Source: Bacteroidaceae bacterium
GTDB taxonomy: Bacteria > Bacteroidota > Bacteroidia > Bacteroidales > Bacteroidaceae
Direction of reading: 5' to 3'
Assembly (NCBI GenBank): GCA_017961965.1
Contig: JAGCWG010000100.1
Span: forward strand, 1-7,438
Length of the DNA: 7,438 nt
The translations under genes were made by a program, and so were the position numbers. This document shows positions 1 through 5,388 of this stretch, one piece after another. Numbering within the stretch: the stretch's first letter is position 1; every line of letters begins with the position of its first letter. The notes beneath the pieces were generated by a model. The model made no database searches. It was not told the DNA's origin and was given only the letters and a program-made list of their open reading frames with translations.

Positions 1-292
1 CAAGGATTGTCTTACCTGGGAGGATTTCAGAAGCCATAGCTGCTGAGTGAGTCATACCTGAACATCCGATAGTCTCAACGAGACACTCCTCGATAACGCC
101 TTCCTTTACATTGAGAGTGAGCTTACATGCACCCTGCTGAGGAGCACACCATCCCACACCGTGAGTAAGACCGCTAATGTCCTTGATTTCCTTTGCCTGT
201 ACCCACTTTCCCTCTTCAGGGATTGGAGCTGGTCCATGGTTAGGGCCTTTGGCTACGCAGCACATTTCCTGTACTTCTTTAGAATAAACCAT
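1..292 (-). CDS. NifU/IscU-like Fe-S cluster scaffold family protein, N-terminal 97 residues (3' end outside window)
   Basis: Reading the minus strand from the ATG at 292 gives 97 codons open to the window edge, starting MVYSKEVQEMCCVAKGPNHG. The sequence resembles the NifU/IscU-like proteins that in Bacteroidales and Clostridia usually precede a GGGtGRT-family protein gene. Cysteines lie at residues 11, 12, 49, 56, 70 and 77. C77 sits in a G-C-S-G-M-T-H stretch like the ligand loop of IscU-type scaffolds, and C49 and C56 flank a PQQGA segment. By family analogy it would hold or transfer Fe-S clusters in the cytoplasm, but the exact substrate is not known to me. The start is supported by the promoter upstream on the same strand and by the lack of any further in-frame extension through the AT-rich leader. 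The C-terminus and downstream partner cannot be seen. Family is fairly sure, function is inferred. Confidence 0.8.
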   Translation of the reverse strand, partial: MVYSKEVQEMCCVAKGPNHGPAPIPEEGKWVQAKEIKDISGLTHGVGWCAPQQGACKLTLNVKEGVIEECLVETIGCSGMTHSAAMASEILPGKTIL

Positions 293-349
293 AGTGTTTA
301 AAGTTTTTTATTAATTAATAAAAATTGTATAAGTGTCAATTTCTTGTAC

Positions 350-375
350 TTCGGACAGGCTTTCTGCCTCCCGAA
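350..375 (-). promoter_or_regulatory. 5'-leader hairpin of the NifU-like mRNA
   Basis: In the minus-strand transcript an outer 5-bp stem (TTCGG with CCGAA) and an inner 4-bp stem (AGGC with GCCT) enclose a short AGAAA-like loop. They are separated by a small internal loop. The hairpin falls within the first nucleotides after the predicted transcription start and about 58 nt before the ATG. Such 5'-terminal hairpins often protect mRNAs from 5'-dependent decay; that role is inferred here. Confidence 0.5.
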
Positions 376-381
376 CAGATG

Positions 382-389
382 CAAAGATA
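382..389 (-). promoter_or_regulatory. Bacteroidota -7 element (TATCTTTG) for the NifU-like gene
   Basis: On the minus strand TATCTTTG followed by C matches the TAnnTTTG(C) consensus of the Bacteroidota primary sigma factor. No clear TTTG -33 element is present at 19-21 bp upstream, so the promoter is recognised from its -7 half only. The predicted start is near 375-377, giving a leader of roughly 85 nt. Confidence 0.55.
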
Positions 390-537
390 GTTTTTTTTGC
401 GGTATGAGCGGGCAGAAGATAGGATTATTTTTGAAAAAATTTGTTTTTGTACCTTCTCACAACCTTTTTACCGCACGTTTTTAAACTTCACATCTCATTT
501 TGCTCCTTCTCCCACCTCTTATTAGGTCGAAGAAAAA

Positions 538-903
538 GGAAAGCAGTCAGCCTATAAGCCGGGTTCTGTAGTTCCCGAAGGAACCGTCTGTCATTTATCC
601 AGTCCATAGGTCACCCTATGGCTCAAGCGTTCTACCCTCTACCGAACTGTCGGGCGGGCACCCTGATGGCGGTAGTTTACATGAACTTGCAACTCCCAAG
701 ATGTACAGCCGATGTGTCGCCACACCGCTGGTGGGCTCTTACCCCACCTTCTCACCCTTACCTTGCGGCGGTTGTTTTCTTCTACATTACTCAACCCTTG
801 CGGACTGCTTGTAAATTAGCAAGTGGGACTCCCTGTGTTGCCCGGACTTTCCTCTCGCACACCCATAGAGATGTGCCAGCGACAGACCGTCCGACTGCTT
901 TCC
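538..903 (-). ncRNA. rnpB: RNase P RNA (catalytic subunit of ribonuclease P)
   Basis: The minus strand carries the hallmarks of bacterial RNase P RNA. There is an 11-bp P1 helix formed by GGAAAGCAGTC at the 5' end (903-893) and its exact complement at the 3' end (548-538). The conserved 5' core reads GAGGAAAGTCCGGGC. The segment with GGTAAGAGCCCACC is present. The L15-type region reads GGGTAGAACGCTTGAGCC, and the 3' conserved block has ATGACAG and ACAGAACCCGGCTTA. At about 366 nt it is of the normal size for an A-type RNA. It processes the 5' ends of tRNA precursors together with RnpA. The 3' P1 strand is followed directly by TTTTTC, which may act as the terminator. Ends are set by P1 and could be off by a few nucleotides. 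Confidence 0.97.
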
Positions 904-909
904 AACGTG

Positions 910-917
910 CAAAGGTA
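910..917 (-). promoter_or_regulatory. -7 element (TACCTTTG) of the rnpB promoter
   Basis: TACCTTTG followed by C on the minus strand matches TAnnTTTG(C). It ends 6 nt before the GG that opens helix P1 at 903, so transcription would start at or next to the mature 5' end of RNase P RNA. The -33 region (T-rich, about 937-948) has no exact TTTG at the best spacing. Confidence 0.7.
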
Positions 918-1127
918 GCATTAAAAATTGAAGAATTCAGCAGAAAAACAATTTTTTTTCTCTAAAAAATCATTTTTTCATCTTTACCGTTTTTGCATAT
1001 TGTTTGCAAACACAAACAAAACAGTGGCTCAAAAACGCTTTGGCTTTAAGTTTGTCCACAGATGTTGTTTCTTAATCGTCTTTTTTGTTCTTTCTGATGC
1101 ATTCCCCATATCTTTCTGCTTATTTTT
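918..1127. other. AT-rich divergent spacer between rnpB and the tRNA-like gene
   Basis: No convincing coding sequence is seen in this stretch. It contains long T and A runs, a perfect 12-bp palindrome at 1001-1012, and an isolated TAAGTTTG at 1047-1054 that resembles a plus-strand -7 element but lacks a TTTG at the right distance. Confidence 0.6.
1001..1012. repeat. Perfect 12-bp palindrome TGTTTGCAAACA
   Basis: The sequence equals its own reverse complement over 12 bp. It lies in the divergent spacer about 84 bp upstream of the rnpB -7 element and about 115 bp upstream of the promoter of the tRNA-like gene. It could be a dimeric regulator site, but no regulator is known to me. Confidence 0.35.
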
Positions 1128-1159
1128 TTTGGTGATTCCAAATTAAGAATTTAATTTTG
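1128..1159 (+). promoter_or_regulatory. Consensus Bacteroidota promoter for the tRNA-like gene (TTTG-N20-TAATTTTG)
   Basis: TTTG at 1128-1131 and TAATTTTG at 1152-1159, followed by C, are separated by 20 bp. This fits the -33/-7 consensus of the phylum. The expected start lies about 5-7 nt downstream, near 1164-1166, just before the tRNA-like sequence. Confidence 0.75.
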
Positions 1160-1165
1160 CACCAT

Positions 1166-1237
1166 ATCAAATCGGATGGTGCCAGTTGGCAGGCACGTGT
1201 ACTCCACATATCGTAGGTTCGAATCCTACCCGACTGG
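1166..1237 (+). tRNA. tRNA-like RNA gene, atypical or degenerate (Gly-UCC-like; anticodon uncertain)
   Basis: A perfect T-arm (GTAGG, loop TTCGAAT, CCTAC; 1213-1229) and a canonical D-loop (AGTTGGCA, 1184-1191, flanked by the 5-bp stem GTGCC/GGCAC) show tRNA origin. A consensus promoter sits just upstream and a terminator just downstream. The rest is abnormal. Only 16 nt (1197-1212) separate the D- and T-arms, too few for a normal anticodon arm plus variable loop. The 5' acceptor candidate AAATCGG pairs poorly with CCGACTG (1230-1236). Alternatively CCAGTTGG (1182-1189) pairs over 8 bp with CCGACTGG (1230-1237), giving a D-armless fold stacked on the T-arm. The anticodon could be read as TCC (1203-1205, Gly-like) or CCA (1204-1206, Trp-like). 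From remembered tRNAs the segment around CACGTG...TCC...GTAGG looks most like tRNA-Gly(UCC). No CCA end is encoded. It may be a decayed tRNA or a tRNA-derived small RNA. Confidence 0.55.
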
Positions 1238-1244
1238 TTACCTT

Positions 1245-1276
1245 AATCTCCGAGGTTTCGTCTCGGAGATTTTTTG
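1245..1276 (+). terminator. Intrinsic terminator after the tRNA-like gene
   Basis: A 10-bp perfect stem (AATCTCCGAG, 1245-1254, with CTCGGAGATT, 1262-1271) encloses a 7-nt loop and runs straight into a T tract continuing TTTTT-G-TTTT. It begins 8 nt after the tRNA-like sequence, so the transcript would be a single RNA of about 110 nt. This is the strongest terminator in the window. Confidence 0.9.
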
Positions 1277-1328
1277 TTTTAGAGCGTCACGAAATGGCAA
1301 AACGACACATTCCCATTTTTTTTTGACA

Positions 1329-1352
1329 TTTTGCTTGCTGACGCAAGGAAAA
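1329..1352. repeat. Imperfect inverted repeat (hairpin) in the glyA upstream region
   Basis: CTTGC (1334-1338) and GCAAG (1343-1347) pair around a TGAC loop. After one G/G mismatch, TTTT and AAAA extend the stem by 4 bp. It has no clear U tract on the plus strand, so it is a weak terminator candidate at best. Confidence 0.35.
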
Positions 1353-1536
1353 CGGTGGCATTTTGTCATGCGAAGACTTGCGGAAAAATTAGGGAGGGTT
1401 GACGAACCATTAACGAAGGATTGAGGAAGGGTCAGCCTGTAACGCAAAGTAGGCATAATGGCGTTTTTAGTATCAAAAAGTCAAGGACAAGCCACTGAAT
1501 AAGTTCCTAGATGGGCGAGGAAAGTCAAAGATAAAG

Positions 1537-1634
1537 ATGAGACTATTATGAGACTCACATGAGACTAAGATGAGACTTTCACACGACCATAGTAAGAGAA
1601 ACAAAAGAGAAACGTAAGAGACAAGTAAGGGGAA
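1537..1634. repeat. Tandem array with 11-bp period (ATGAGACT x4, then AAGAGAAAC-like x3-4)
   Basis: ATGAGACT occurs perfectly at 1537, 1548, 1559 and 1570, so each copy starts exactly 11 bp after the last, with variable 3-bp fillers ATT, CAC and AAG. A related set follows: AAGAGAAAC at 1594 and 1605, AAGAGACAA at 1616 and AAGGGGAAG at 1627, again 11 bp apart. The second set is offset by 2 bp from the first. Both share a GAGA core. The period is not a multiple of 3 and no gene overlaps. It is close to one DNA turn, so all copies face nearly the same side. The array ends about 100 bp upstream of the glyA promoter. Confidence 0.85.
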
Positions 1635-1737
1635 GACATAATGGATGTTTTATCACTTGCCATGAATCAATCCATGTGTACGAACACTCCTTTTTTGTTA
1701 TTTATCACCTATAAAATACGATTTATTTTTCATTTGC

Positions 1738-1768
1738 TTTGCAAGTCCACTTTTTTTGCTTAAATTTG
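1738..1768 (+). promoter_or_regulatory. glyA promoter (TTTG-N19-TAAATTTG)
   Basis: TTTG at 1738-1741 and TAAATTTG at 1761-1768, followed by C, are separated by 19 bp, an exact match to the Bacteroidota consensus. Transcription should start near 1773-1775, leaving a leader of about 70 nt. The leader ends in an A/T-rich stretch without a Shine-Dalgarno sequence, as is usual in this phylum. Confidence 0.8.
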
Positions 1769-1845
1769 CACGCATAAGAGTCATTCGACAAGCACTCTGA
1801 ACATGACATTAAAGTATTTCGACATCTAAATTTAACAAATTCAAA

Positions 1846-3126
1846 ATGGAAAGAGACGAAAAGATTTTCTCACTCATCGAGAAAGAGCATCAGCGTCAGC
1901 TCAAGGGTATTGAATTGATCGCATCCGAGAACTTCGTGAGCGATCAGGTAATGGAAGCAATGGGATCATACTGCACTAACAAGTATGCTGAGGGCTATCC
2001 TGGTCACCGTTACTACGGAGGTTGTCAGGTAGTGGATGAAATCGAGCAGCTTGCTATCGACCGTGCTTGTCAACTCTTTGGTGCAGAGTACGCAAATGTA
2101 CAGCCACACTCAGGTGCTCAGGCTAACGCTGCTGTACTTCTCGCTGTTCTCCAGCCAGGAGATTGTTTTATGGGACTCAATCTTGACCATGGTGGCCACC
2201 TTTCACACGGTTCACTCGTCAACACATCTGGTATCCTCTACCGTCCAATAGGCTACAACCTCAACAAGGAGACAGGTCGTGTGGATTACGACGAGATGGA
2301 GCGCCTTGCCAAGGAGAACAAGCCAAAGCTCATCATCGGTGGTGGTTCAGCTTACAGCCGTGAGTGGGATTATGCCCGTATGCGCAAGATTGCAGACGAG
2401 GTAGGTGCTCTCCTCATGATTGACAGGGCTCACCCAGCTGGTCTTATCGCAGCAGGTCTCCTCGACAACCCAGTTAAGTACGCACACATCGTAACAACAA
2501 CTACACATAAGACTCTTCGTGGTCCTCGTGGTGGTCTCATCCTCCTCGGCAAGGACTTCGACAACCCATGGGGCTACAAGACTCCAAAGGGCGTTGTAAA
2601 GAAGATGTCACAGCTCCTCAACTCAGCCGTATTCCCTGGTCAGCAGGGCGGTCCACTTGAGCACGTAATCGCAGCAAAGGCAGTTGCCTTCGGCGAGTGC
2701 TTGAAGCCAGAGTGGAAGGAGTACGCAAAGCAGGTACAGAAGAATGCCAAGGTTCTTGCTGACGAGCTTATCAAGCGTGGATTCACTATCGTATCAGGCG
2801 GTACAGACAACCACTCTATGCTCGTTGACCTCCGTTCTAAGTACCCAGACCTCACAGGTAAGGTAGCTGAGAACGCTCTCGTGTCTGCCGACATCACAAT
2901 CAACAAGAACATGGTGCCATTCGACACTCGTAGCGCATTCCAGACATCAGGTTTCCGTCTCGGAACTCCAGCCATCACAACACGTGGTGCAAAGGAAGAC
3001 CTCATGATCAAGATTGCAGCATGGATTGAGGAGGTTCTCAACGCTCCAGAGGACGAGGCAGTAATTGCCAAGGTTCGTGGTGAGGTTAATGAGACTATGA
3101 AGAGCTATCCACTCTTTGCGTGGTAA
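1846..3126 (+). CDS. glyA: Serine hydroxymethyltransferase (GlyA)
   Basis: The protein has 426 residues, close to the 417 of the E. coli enzyme. It is a cytoplasmic PLP enzyme that converts serine and tetrahydrofolate to glycine and 5,10-methylene-tetrahydrofolate. Diagnostic features are ELIASENF near the N-terminus, the [15 protein letters not shown] segment (about 45-59), the HSGAQAN block, and the PLP-lysine motif [15 protein letters not shown] with H221 and K222. The C-terminal part has [23 protein letters not shown]. One residue is odd: the active-site motif usually written D-M-A-H reads D193-R194-A195-H196. R194 is encoded by AGG (2425-2427), the only AGG in the gene, one base from ATG. 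The aspartate and histidine that contact PLP are kept. The ATG follows an A-rich leader and its own promoter. The gene is probably transcribed mainly alone, with a 172-bp repeat-rich gap before rlmN. Confidence 0.97.
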   Translation: MERDEKIFSLIEKEHQRQLKGIELIASENFVSDQVMEAMGSYCTNKYAEGYPGHRYYGGCQVVDEIEQLAIDRACQLFGAEYANVQPHSGAQANAAVLLAVLQPGDCFMGLNLDHGGHLSHGSLVNTSGILYRPIGYNLNKETGRVDYDEMERLAKENKPKLIIGGGSAYSREWDYARMRKIADEVGALLMIDRAHPAGLIAAGLLDNPVKYAHIVTTTTHKTLRGPRGGLILLGKDFDNPWGYKTPKGVVKKMSQLLNSAVFPGQQGGPLEHVIAAKAVAFGECLKPEWKEYAKQVQKNAKVLADELIKRGFTIVSGGTDNHSMLVDLRSKYPDLTGKVAENALVSADITINKNMVPFDTRSAFQTSGFRLGTPAITTRGAKEDLMIKIAAWIEEVLNAPEDEAVIAKVRGEVNETMKSYPLFAW

Positions 3127-3135
3127 AAAGCTTTT

Positions 3136-3289
3136 AAGTTTTTTGAGTTTGTAGGTTCTTAAGTTTGTAAGTTTTTATGTTCTTGAGTTTATAAGTTCTT
3201 ATGCTAAAGAATTAAACTTGGACAAGAAAACTGCGAAAACTAAAAACTGCGAAAACTAAAAAACTCAAAAACTCATAAACATAAAAACT
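3136..3289. repeat. Low-complexity direct and inverted repeats between glyA and rlmN
   Basis: The left half (about 3136-3202) is built of 7-9-bp variants of AGTTTGTA and AGTTCTTA, such as GAGTTTGTA, GGTTCTTA, AAGTTTGTA, GAGTTTATA and AGTTCTTA. The right half (about 3227-3289) is the A-rich counterpart and contains a 16-bp tandem duplication, ACTGCGAAAACTAAAA (3230-3245 and 3246-3261). A 12-bp perfect inverted pair, AGTTTTTATGTT (3170-3181) and AACATAAAAACT (3278-3289), lies inside a longer imperfect one. The transcript could fold into a large hairpin between the glyA stop and rlmN start and may end or attenuate glyA transcription. Confidence 0.75.
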
Positions 3290-3298
3290 AAAGTTTTG

Positions 3299-4324
3299 AT
3301 GAAACAGCCTTTATTAGGACTTACAATTGCTGAGCTGCAGGAAATAACCCTGCAGCTCGGTATGCCTAAATTCACAGCCAAACAGATAGCTGAGTGGATT
3401 TATGGCAAGCATGCAAGAAGTATAGACGAAATGACAAACATCTCAAAGAAATACCGTGAGATGTTGAATGAGTCATATACTATTGGATGTTCTGAGCCAG
3501 TAGAGGCTATGCGAAGTATAGACGGTACGGTGAAGTTCCTCTTCCAGACATTGGAAGGGAACTTCATCGAAACTGTTTATATACCAGACGGCGACAGAGC
3601 CACTCTCTGCGTCTCTTGTCAGGTTGGTTGCAAGATGAACTGCCTGTTCTGCCAAACTGGTAAACAAGGATTTGCAGCACAGCTGACAACAACTGATATT
3701 CTCAACCAGATATACTCGGTAGAGAAGTGGGACACGCTCACCAACGTGGTCTATATGGGTCAGGGCGAACCTTTCGACAACCTTGACAACGTGATGAAAT
3801 CTCTTGAGATTCTCACAGCCGACTACGGATGGGCATGGAGCCCTAAACGCATAACAGTCTCAACGGTGGGACTGAAGAAAAACCTTCGCCGTTACCTCGA
3901 TGAGAGCGAGTGTCACCTTGCCGTGAGTCTTCACTCCCCTATCCACGAGCAACGCCTGCAACTCATGCCAGCTGAGAAACAGTTTGCCATAGCCGACATA
4001 GTTGACTTGCTCAAGGAATACGACTGGAGTCACCAACGACGCATCACCTTCGAATACATTCTCTTCGGAGGAATAAACGACACCCCACTCCACAGCAAGG
4101 AACTTGCCAAGCTCCTCAAAGGACTCGATTGCCGAGTGAACCTCATCCGCTGGCACAAGATTCCGGGTGTAGAACTCAACGAGGTGGAAGAAAGTCAGAT
4201 GATAAATTTCAGAGACTACCTAAATAACCACGGCATCACGTGCACCATCCGCGCCTCACGCGGTCAGGACATATATGCTGCCTGTGGACTTCTAAGTACA
4301 AAAAAACAAATGGAAAACAAATGA
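3299..4324 (+). CDS. rlmN: Dual-specificity 23S rRNA/tRNA adenine-C2 methyltransferase RlmN (radical SAM)
   Basis: This 341-residue protein belongs to the RlmN family, which methylates C2 of A2503 in 23S rRNA and of A37 in some tRNAs with radical SAM chemistry. The 4Fe-4S motif CxxxCxxC is C111, C115 and C118. C104, seven residues before C111, corresponds to the cysteine that carries the transient methyl group (C118 in E. coli). The second catalytic cysteine is C329 in the C-terminal RASRGQDIYAACG segment (C355 in E. coli). MGQGEPF, the counterpart of the family's GEP motif, and the segments VSTVGL and AVSLHSP are also present. The ATG at 3299 fits better than the TTG one codon upstream. The protein is shorter than the E. 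coli one (384) but normal for the phylum as far as I recall. The stop codon overlaps the start of the next gene, so the two are likely translationally coupled. Confidence 0.96.
   Translation: MKQPLLGLTIAELQEITLQLGMPKFTAKQIAEWIYGKHARSIDEMTNISKKYREMLNESYTIGCSEPVEAMRSIDGTVKFLFQTLEGNFIETVYIPDGDRATLCVSCQVGCKMNCLFCQTGKQGFAAQLTTTDILNQIYSVEKWDTLTNVVYMGQGEPFDNLDNVMKSLEILTADYGWAWSPKRITVSTVGLKKNLRRYLDESECHLAVSLHSPIHEQRLQLMPAEKQFAIADIVDLLKEYDWSHQRRITFEYILFGGINDTPLHSKELAKLLKGLDCRVNLIRWHKIPGVELNEVEESQMINFRDYLNNHGITCTIRASRGQDIYAACGLLSTKKQMENK
3328..3362 (+). repeat. Strong hairpin in the first codons of rlmN
   Basis: GAGCTGCAG (3332-3340) and CTGCAGCTC (3350-3358) form a perfect 9-bp stem around a GAAATAACC loop. 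Two further Watson-Crick and two G-U pairs extend it to 13 bp (3328-3331 with 3359-3362). It lies about 30-64 nt into the coding region, where it codes for an AELQEITLQLG stretch. It may slow early translation, or may be a by-product of repeated Leu-Gln codons. Confidence 0.6.
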
Positions 4325-5355
4325 GATACAAGATTTTAGCAATACTCGCAGTTGTGCTCCTTGCAACAGCATCATGCACACGAAGAGGACACCGTAGAGG
4401 CAGCCTCCTCACACCATCATCAAGTGGTAACCCTTACGAAGTAATGGTCGTGGCAGACGACAGCGTCTGGAACGGCTATGTAGGTAGTTCAATCCAGCGT
4501 GTACTCGATGCACCACTACGAGGACTCCCACAAGACGAGGAAATGTTCCATCGTAGCCACATATCTCATGCACACTACGACAAGATAACAAACCTCTTCC
4601 GCAACATCATCCTTATCAATATAGACAAGGAACACACCGTACCTAAGATAAGACTGGAGCGTGATGTACACTCTACTCCACAGCTCATCATCAAGATAAC
4701 TGGCCCTAACCAGCGTGAGGTGTCCATGCACATCACAGAGCACACCAAAGCCATTCAGGACCTCATAACCGTAGAGGAAATCAACCGTCAGGCTTACGAC
4801 CTCTACTACAGCCACAACATCAAGTTTGAGAAGAAGGTAAAGGAGAAGTTCGGCTGCACTATGTACATTCCTACCGACATCAAGAAGATTATTGAAGGTG
4901 AGGATTTCATCTGGGCAACCAACGGAACCGTAACAGGCATACAGAATATCGTCATCTACTCTCTCCCATACGTATCAGAGCGTATGTTCACCAAACGTCC
5001 ATATATGGCTCTGCGTGACACGATTATGAAGCGCAATCTTCCAGGAGAACAGCCAGGAATGTACATGGAGACAAACCATGACTTTGTGTGGACAAAGAAC
5101 ATCAGGGTTCAGGGCGACTTTGCCTTTGAGGCACGCGGTCTCTGGCAGATGCACAACGATGCTATGGGTGGTCCTTTCGTAAGCCATTCACGAGTTGACA
5201 CAATCAACAACCGTGTAATCGTGGTAGAAGGATTCGTTTATGCCCCAGAGAAGATGAAGCGTACTATGCTCCGTCGTCTTGAAGCAGCACTCTATACCCT
5301 CGAATTGCCATCAGGCGAAGAGGATAAAGAGAATGAAGAAAAAGAAGAAAAATAA
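4321..5355 (+). CDS. DUF4837 family lipoprotein, function unknown
   Basis: From the ATG at 4321 the protein has 344 residues. Residues 1-18 form a lipoprotein signal peptide: Arg/Lys start, hydrophobic AILAVVLLATA, and lipid-modified C19 after A-T-A-S. The residues after C19 are TRRGHRRG, basic rather than acidic, so the acidic surface-export signal of Bacteroidota lipoproteins is missing and a periplasm-facing location is likely. The body from about 30 to 325 resembles DUF4837, a domain typical of Bacteroidota, and I know no function for it. It has a PYEVMVV start, a TGPNQREVSMHITEHTKAIQ segment and an aromatic-rich FVWTKNIRVQGDFAFEARGLW block. The C-terminus is a Lys/Glu-rich tail. An earlier in-frame ATG at 4240 lies inside rlmN and would bury the signal peptide, so 4321 is preferred; it makes an ATGA overlap with the rlmN stop. 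Confidence 0.8.
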   Translation: MRYKILAILAVVLLATASCTRRGHRRGSLLTPSSSGNPYEVMVVADDSVWNGYVGSSIQRVLDAPLRGLPQDEEMFHRSHISHAHYDKITNLFRNIILINIDKEHTVPKIRLERDVHSTPQLIIKITGPNQREVSMHITEHTKAIQDLITVEEINRQAYDLYYSHNIKFEKKVKEKFGCTMYIPTDIKKIIEGEDFIWATNGTVTGIQNIVIYSLPYVSERMFTKRPYMALRDTIMKRNLPGEQPGMYMETNHDFVWTKNIRVQGDFAFEARGLWQMHNDAMGGPFVSHSRVDTINNRVIVVEGFVYAPEKMKRTMLRRLEAALYTLELPSGEEDKENEEKEEK

Positions 5356-5388
5356 AATCAGAATAAAAACATAAAAAACAATACAATA

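Larger units (their letters stand above)
1277..1737. other. Gene-free region upstream of glyA
   Basis: No open frame here looks like a real gene: the candidates are short, of biased composition, and overlap the tRNA-like gene or terminator. The region holds an imperfect hairpin (1329-1352), two AAAGTCAA copies 44 bp apart (1477 and 1521), and the 11-bp repeat array (1537-1634). Confidence 0.6.

Noticed and set aside
618..965. Plus-strand 115-codon open frame
   Set aside because: It lies antisense to the RNase P RNA and its promoter; the stop-free stretch comes from the structured RNA gene.
928..1146. Plus-strand open frame of 72 codons rich in Phe
   Set aside because: It is produced by T runs in the AT-rich spacer and overlaps the promoter of the tRNA-like gene.
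1166..1276. T-box or other riboswitch
   Set aside because: The TGGTACCGCG-like T-box sequence is missing, and the terminator is followed by about 570 bp without a gene, so no regulated coding region is joined to it.
1176..1424. Plus-strand open frame of 82 codons
   Set aside because: It runs through the tRNA-like gene and the terminator hairpin, has no protein-like composition and no start signal.
1537..1634. CRISPR array
   Set aside because: The repeats are 8 bp with 3-bp fillers, far too short for CRISPR repeats and spacers, and no cas gene is nearby.
2640..3071. Minus-strand open frame inside glyA
   Set aside because: It is a shadow of the strongly conserved glyA frame, with no homology recognised.
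3296..3298. TTG start for RlmN
   Set aside because: The adjacent ATG at 3299 is the better start, and the extra residue has no support.
4240..4320. Longer N-terminus for the DUF4837 lipoprotein
   Set aside because: This extension lies wholly inside rlmN and would place the lipoprotein signal peptide 27 residues inside the protein.
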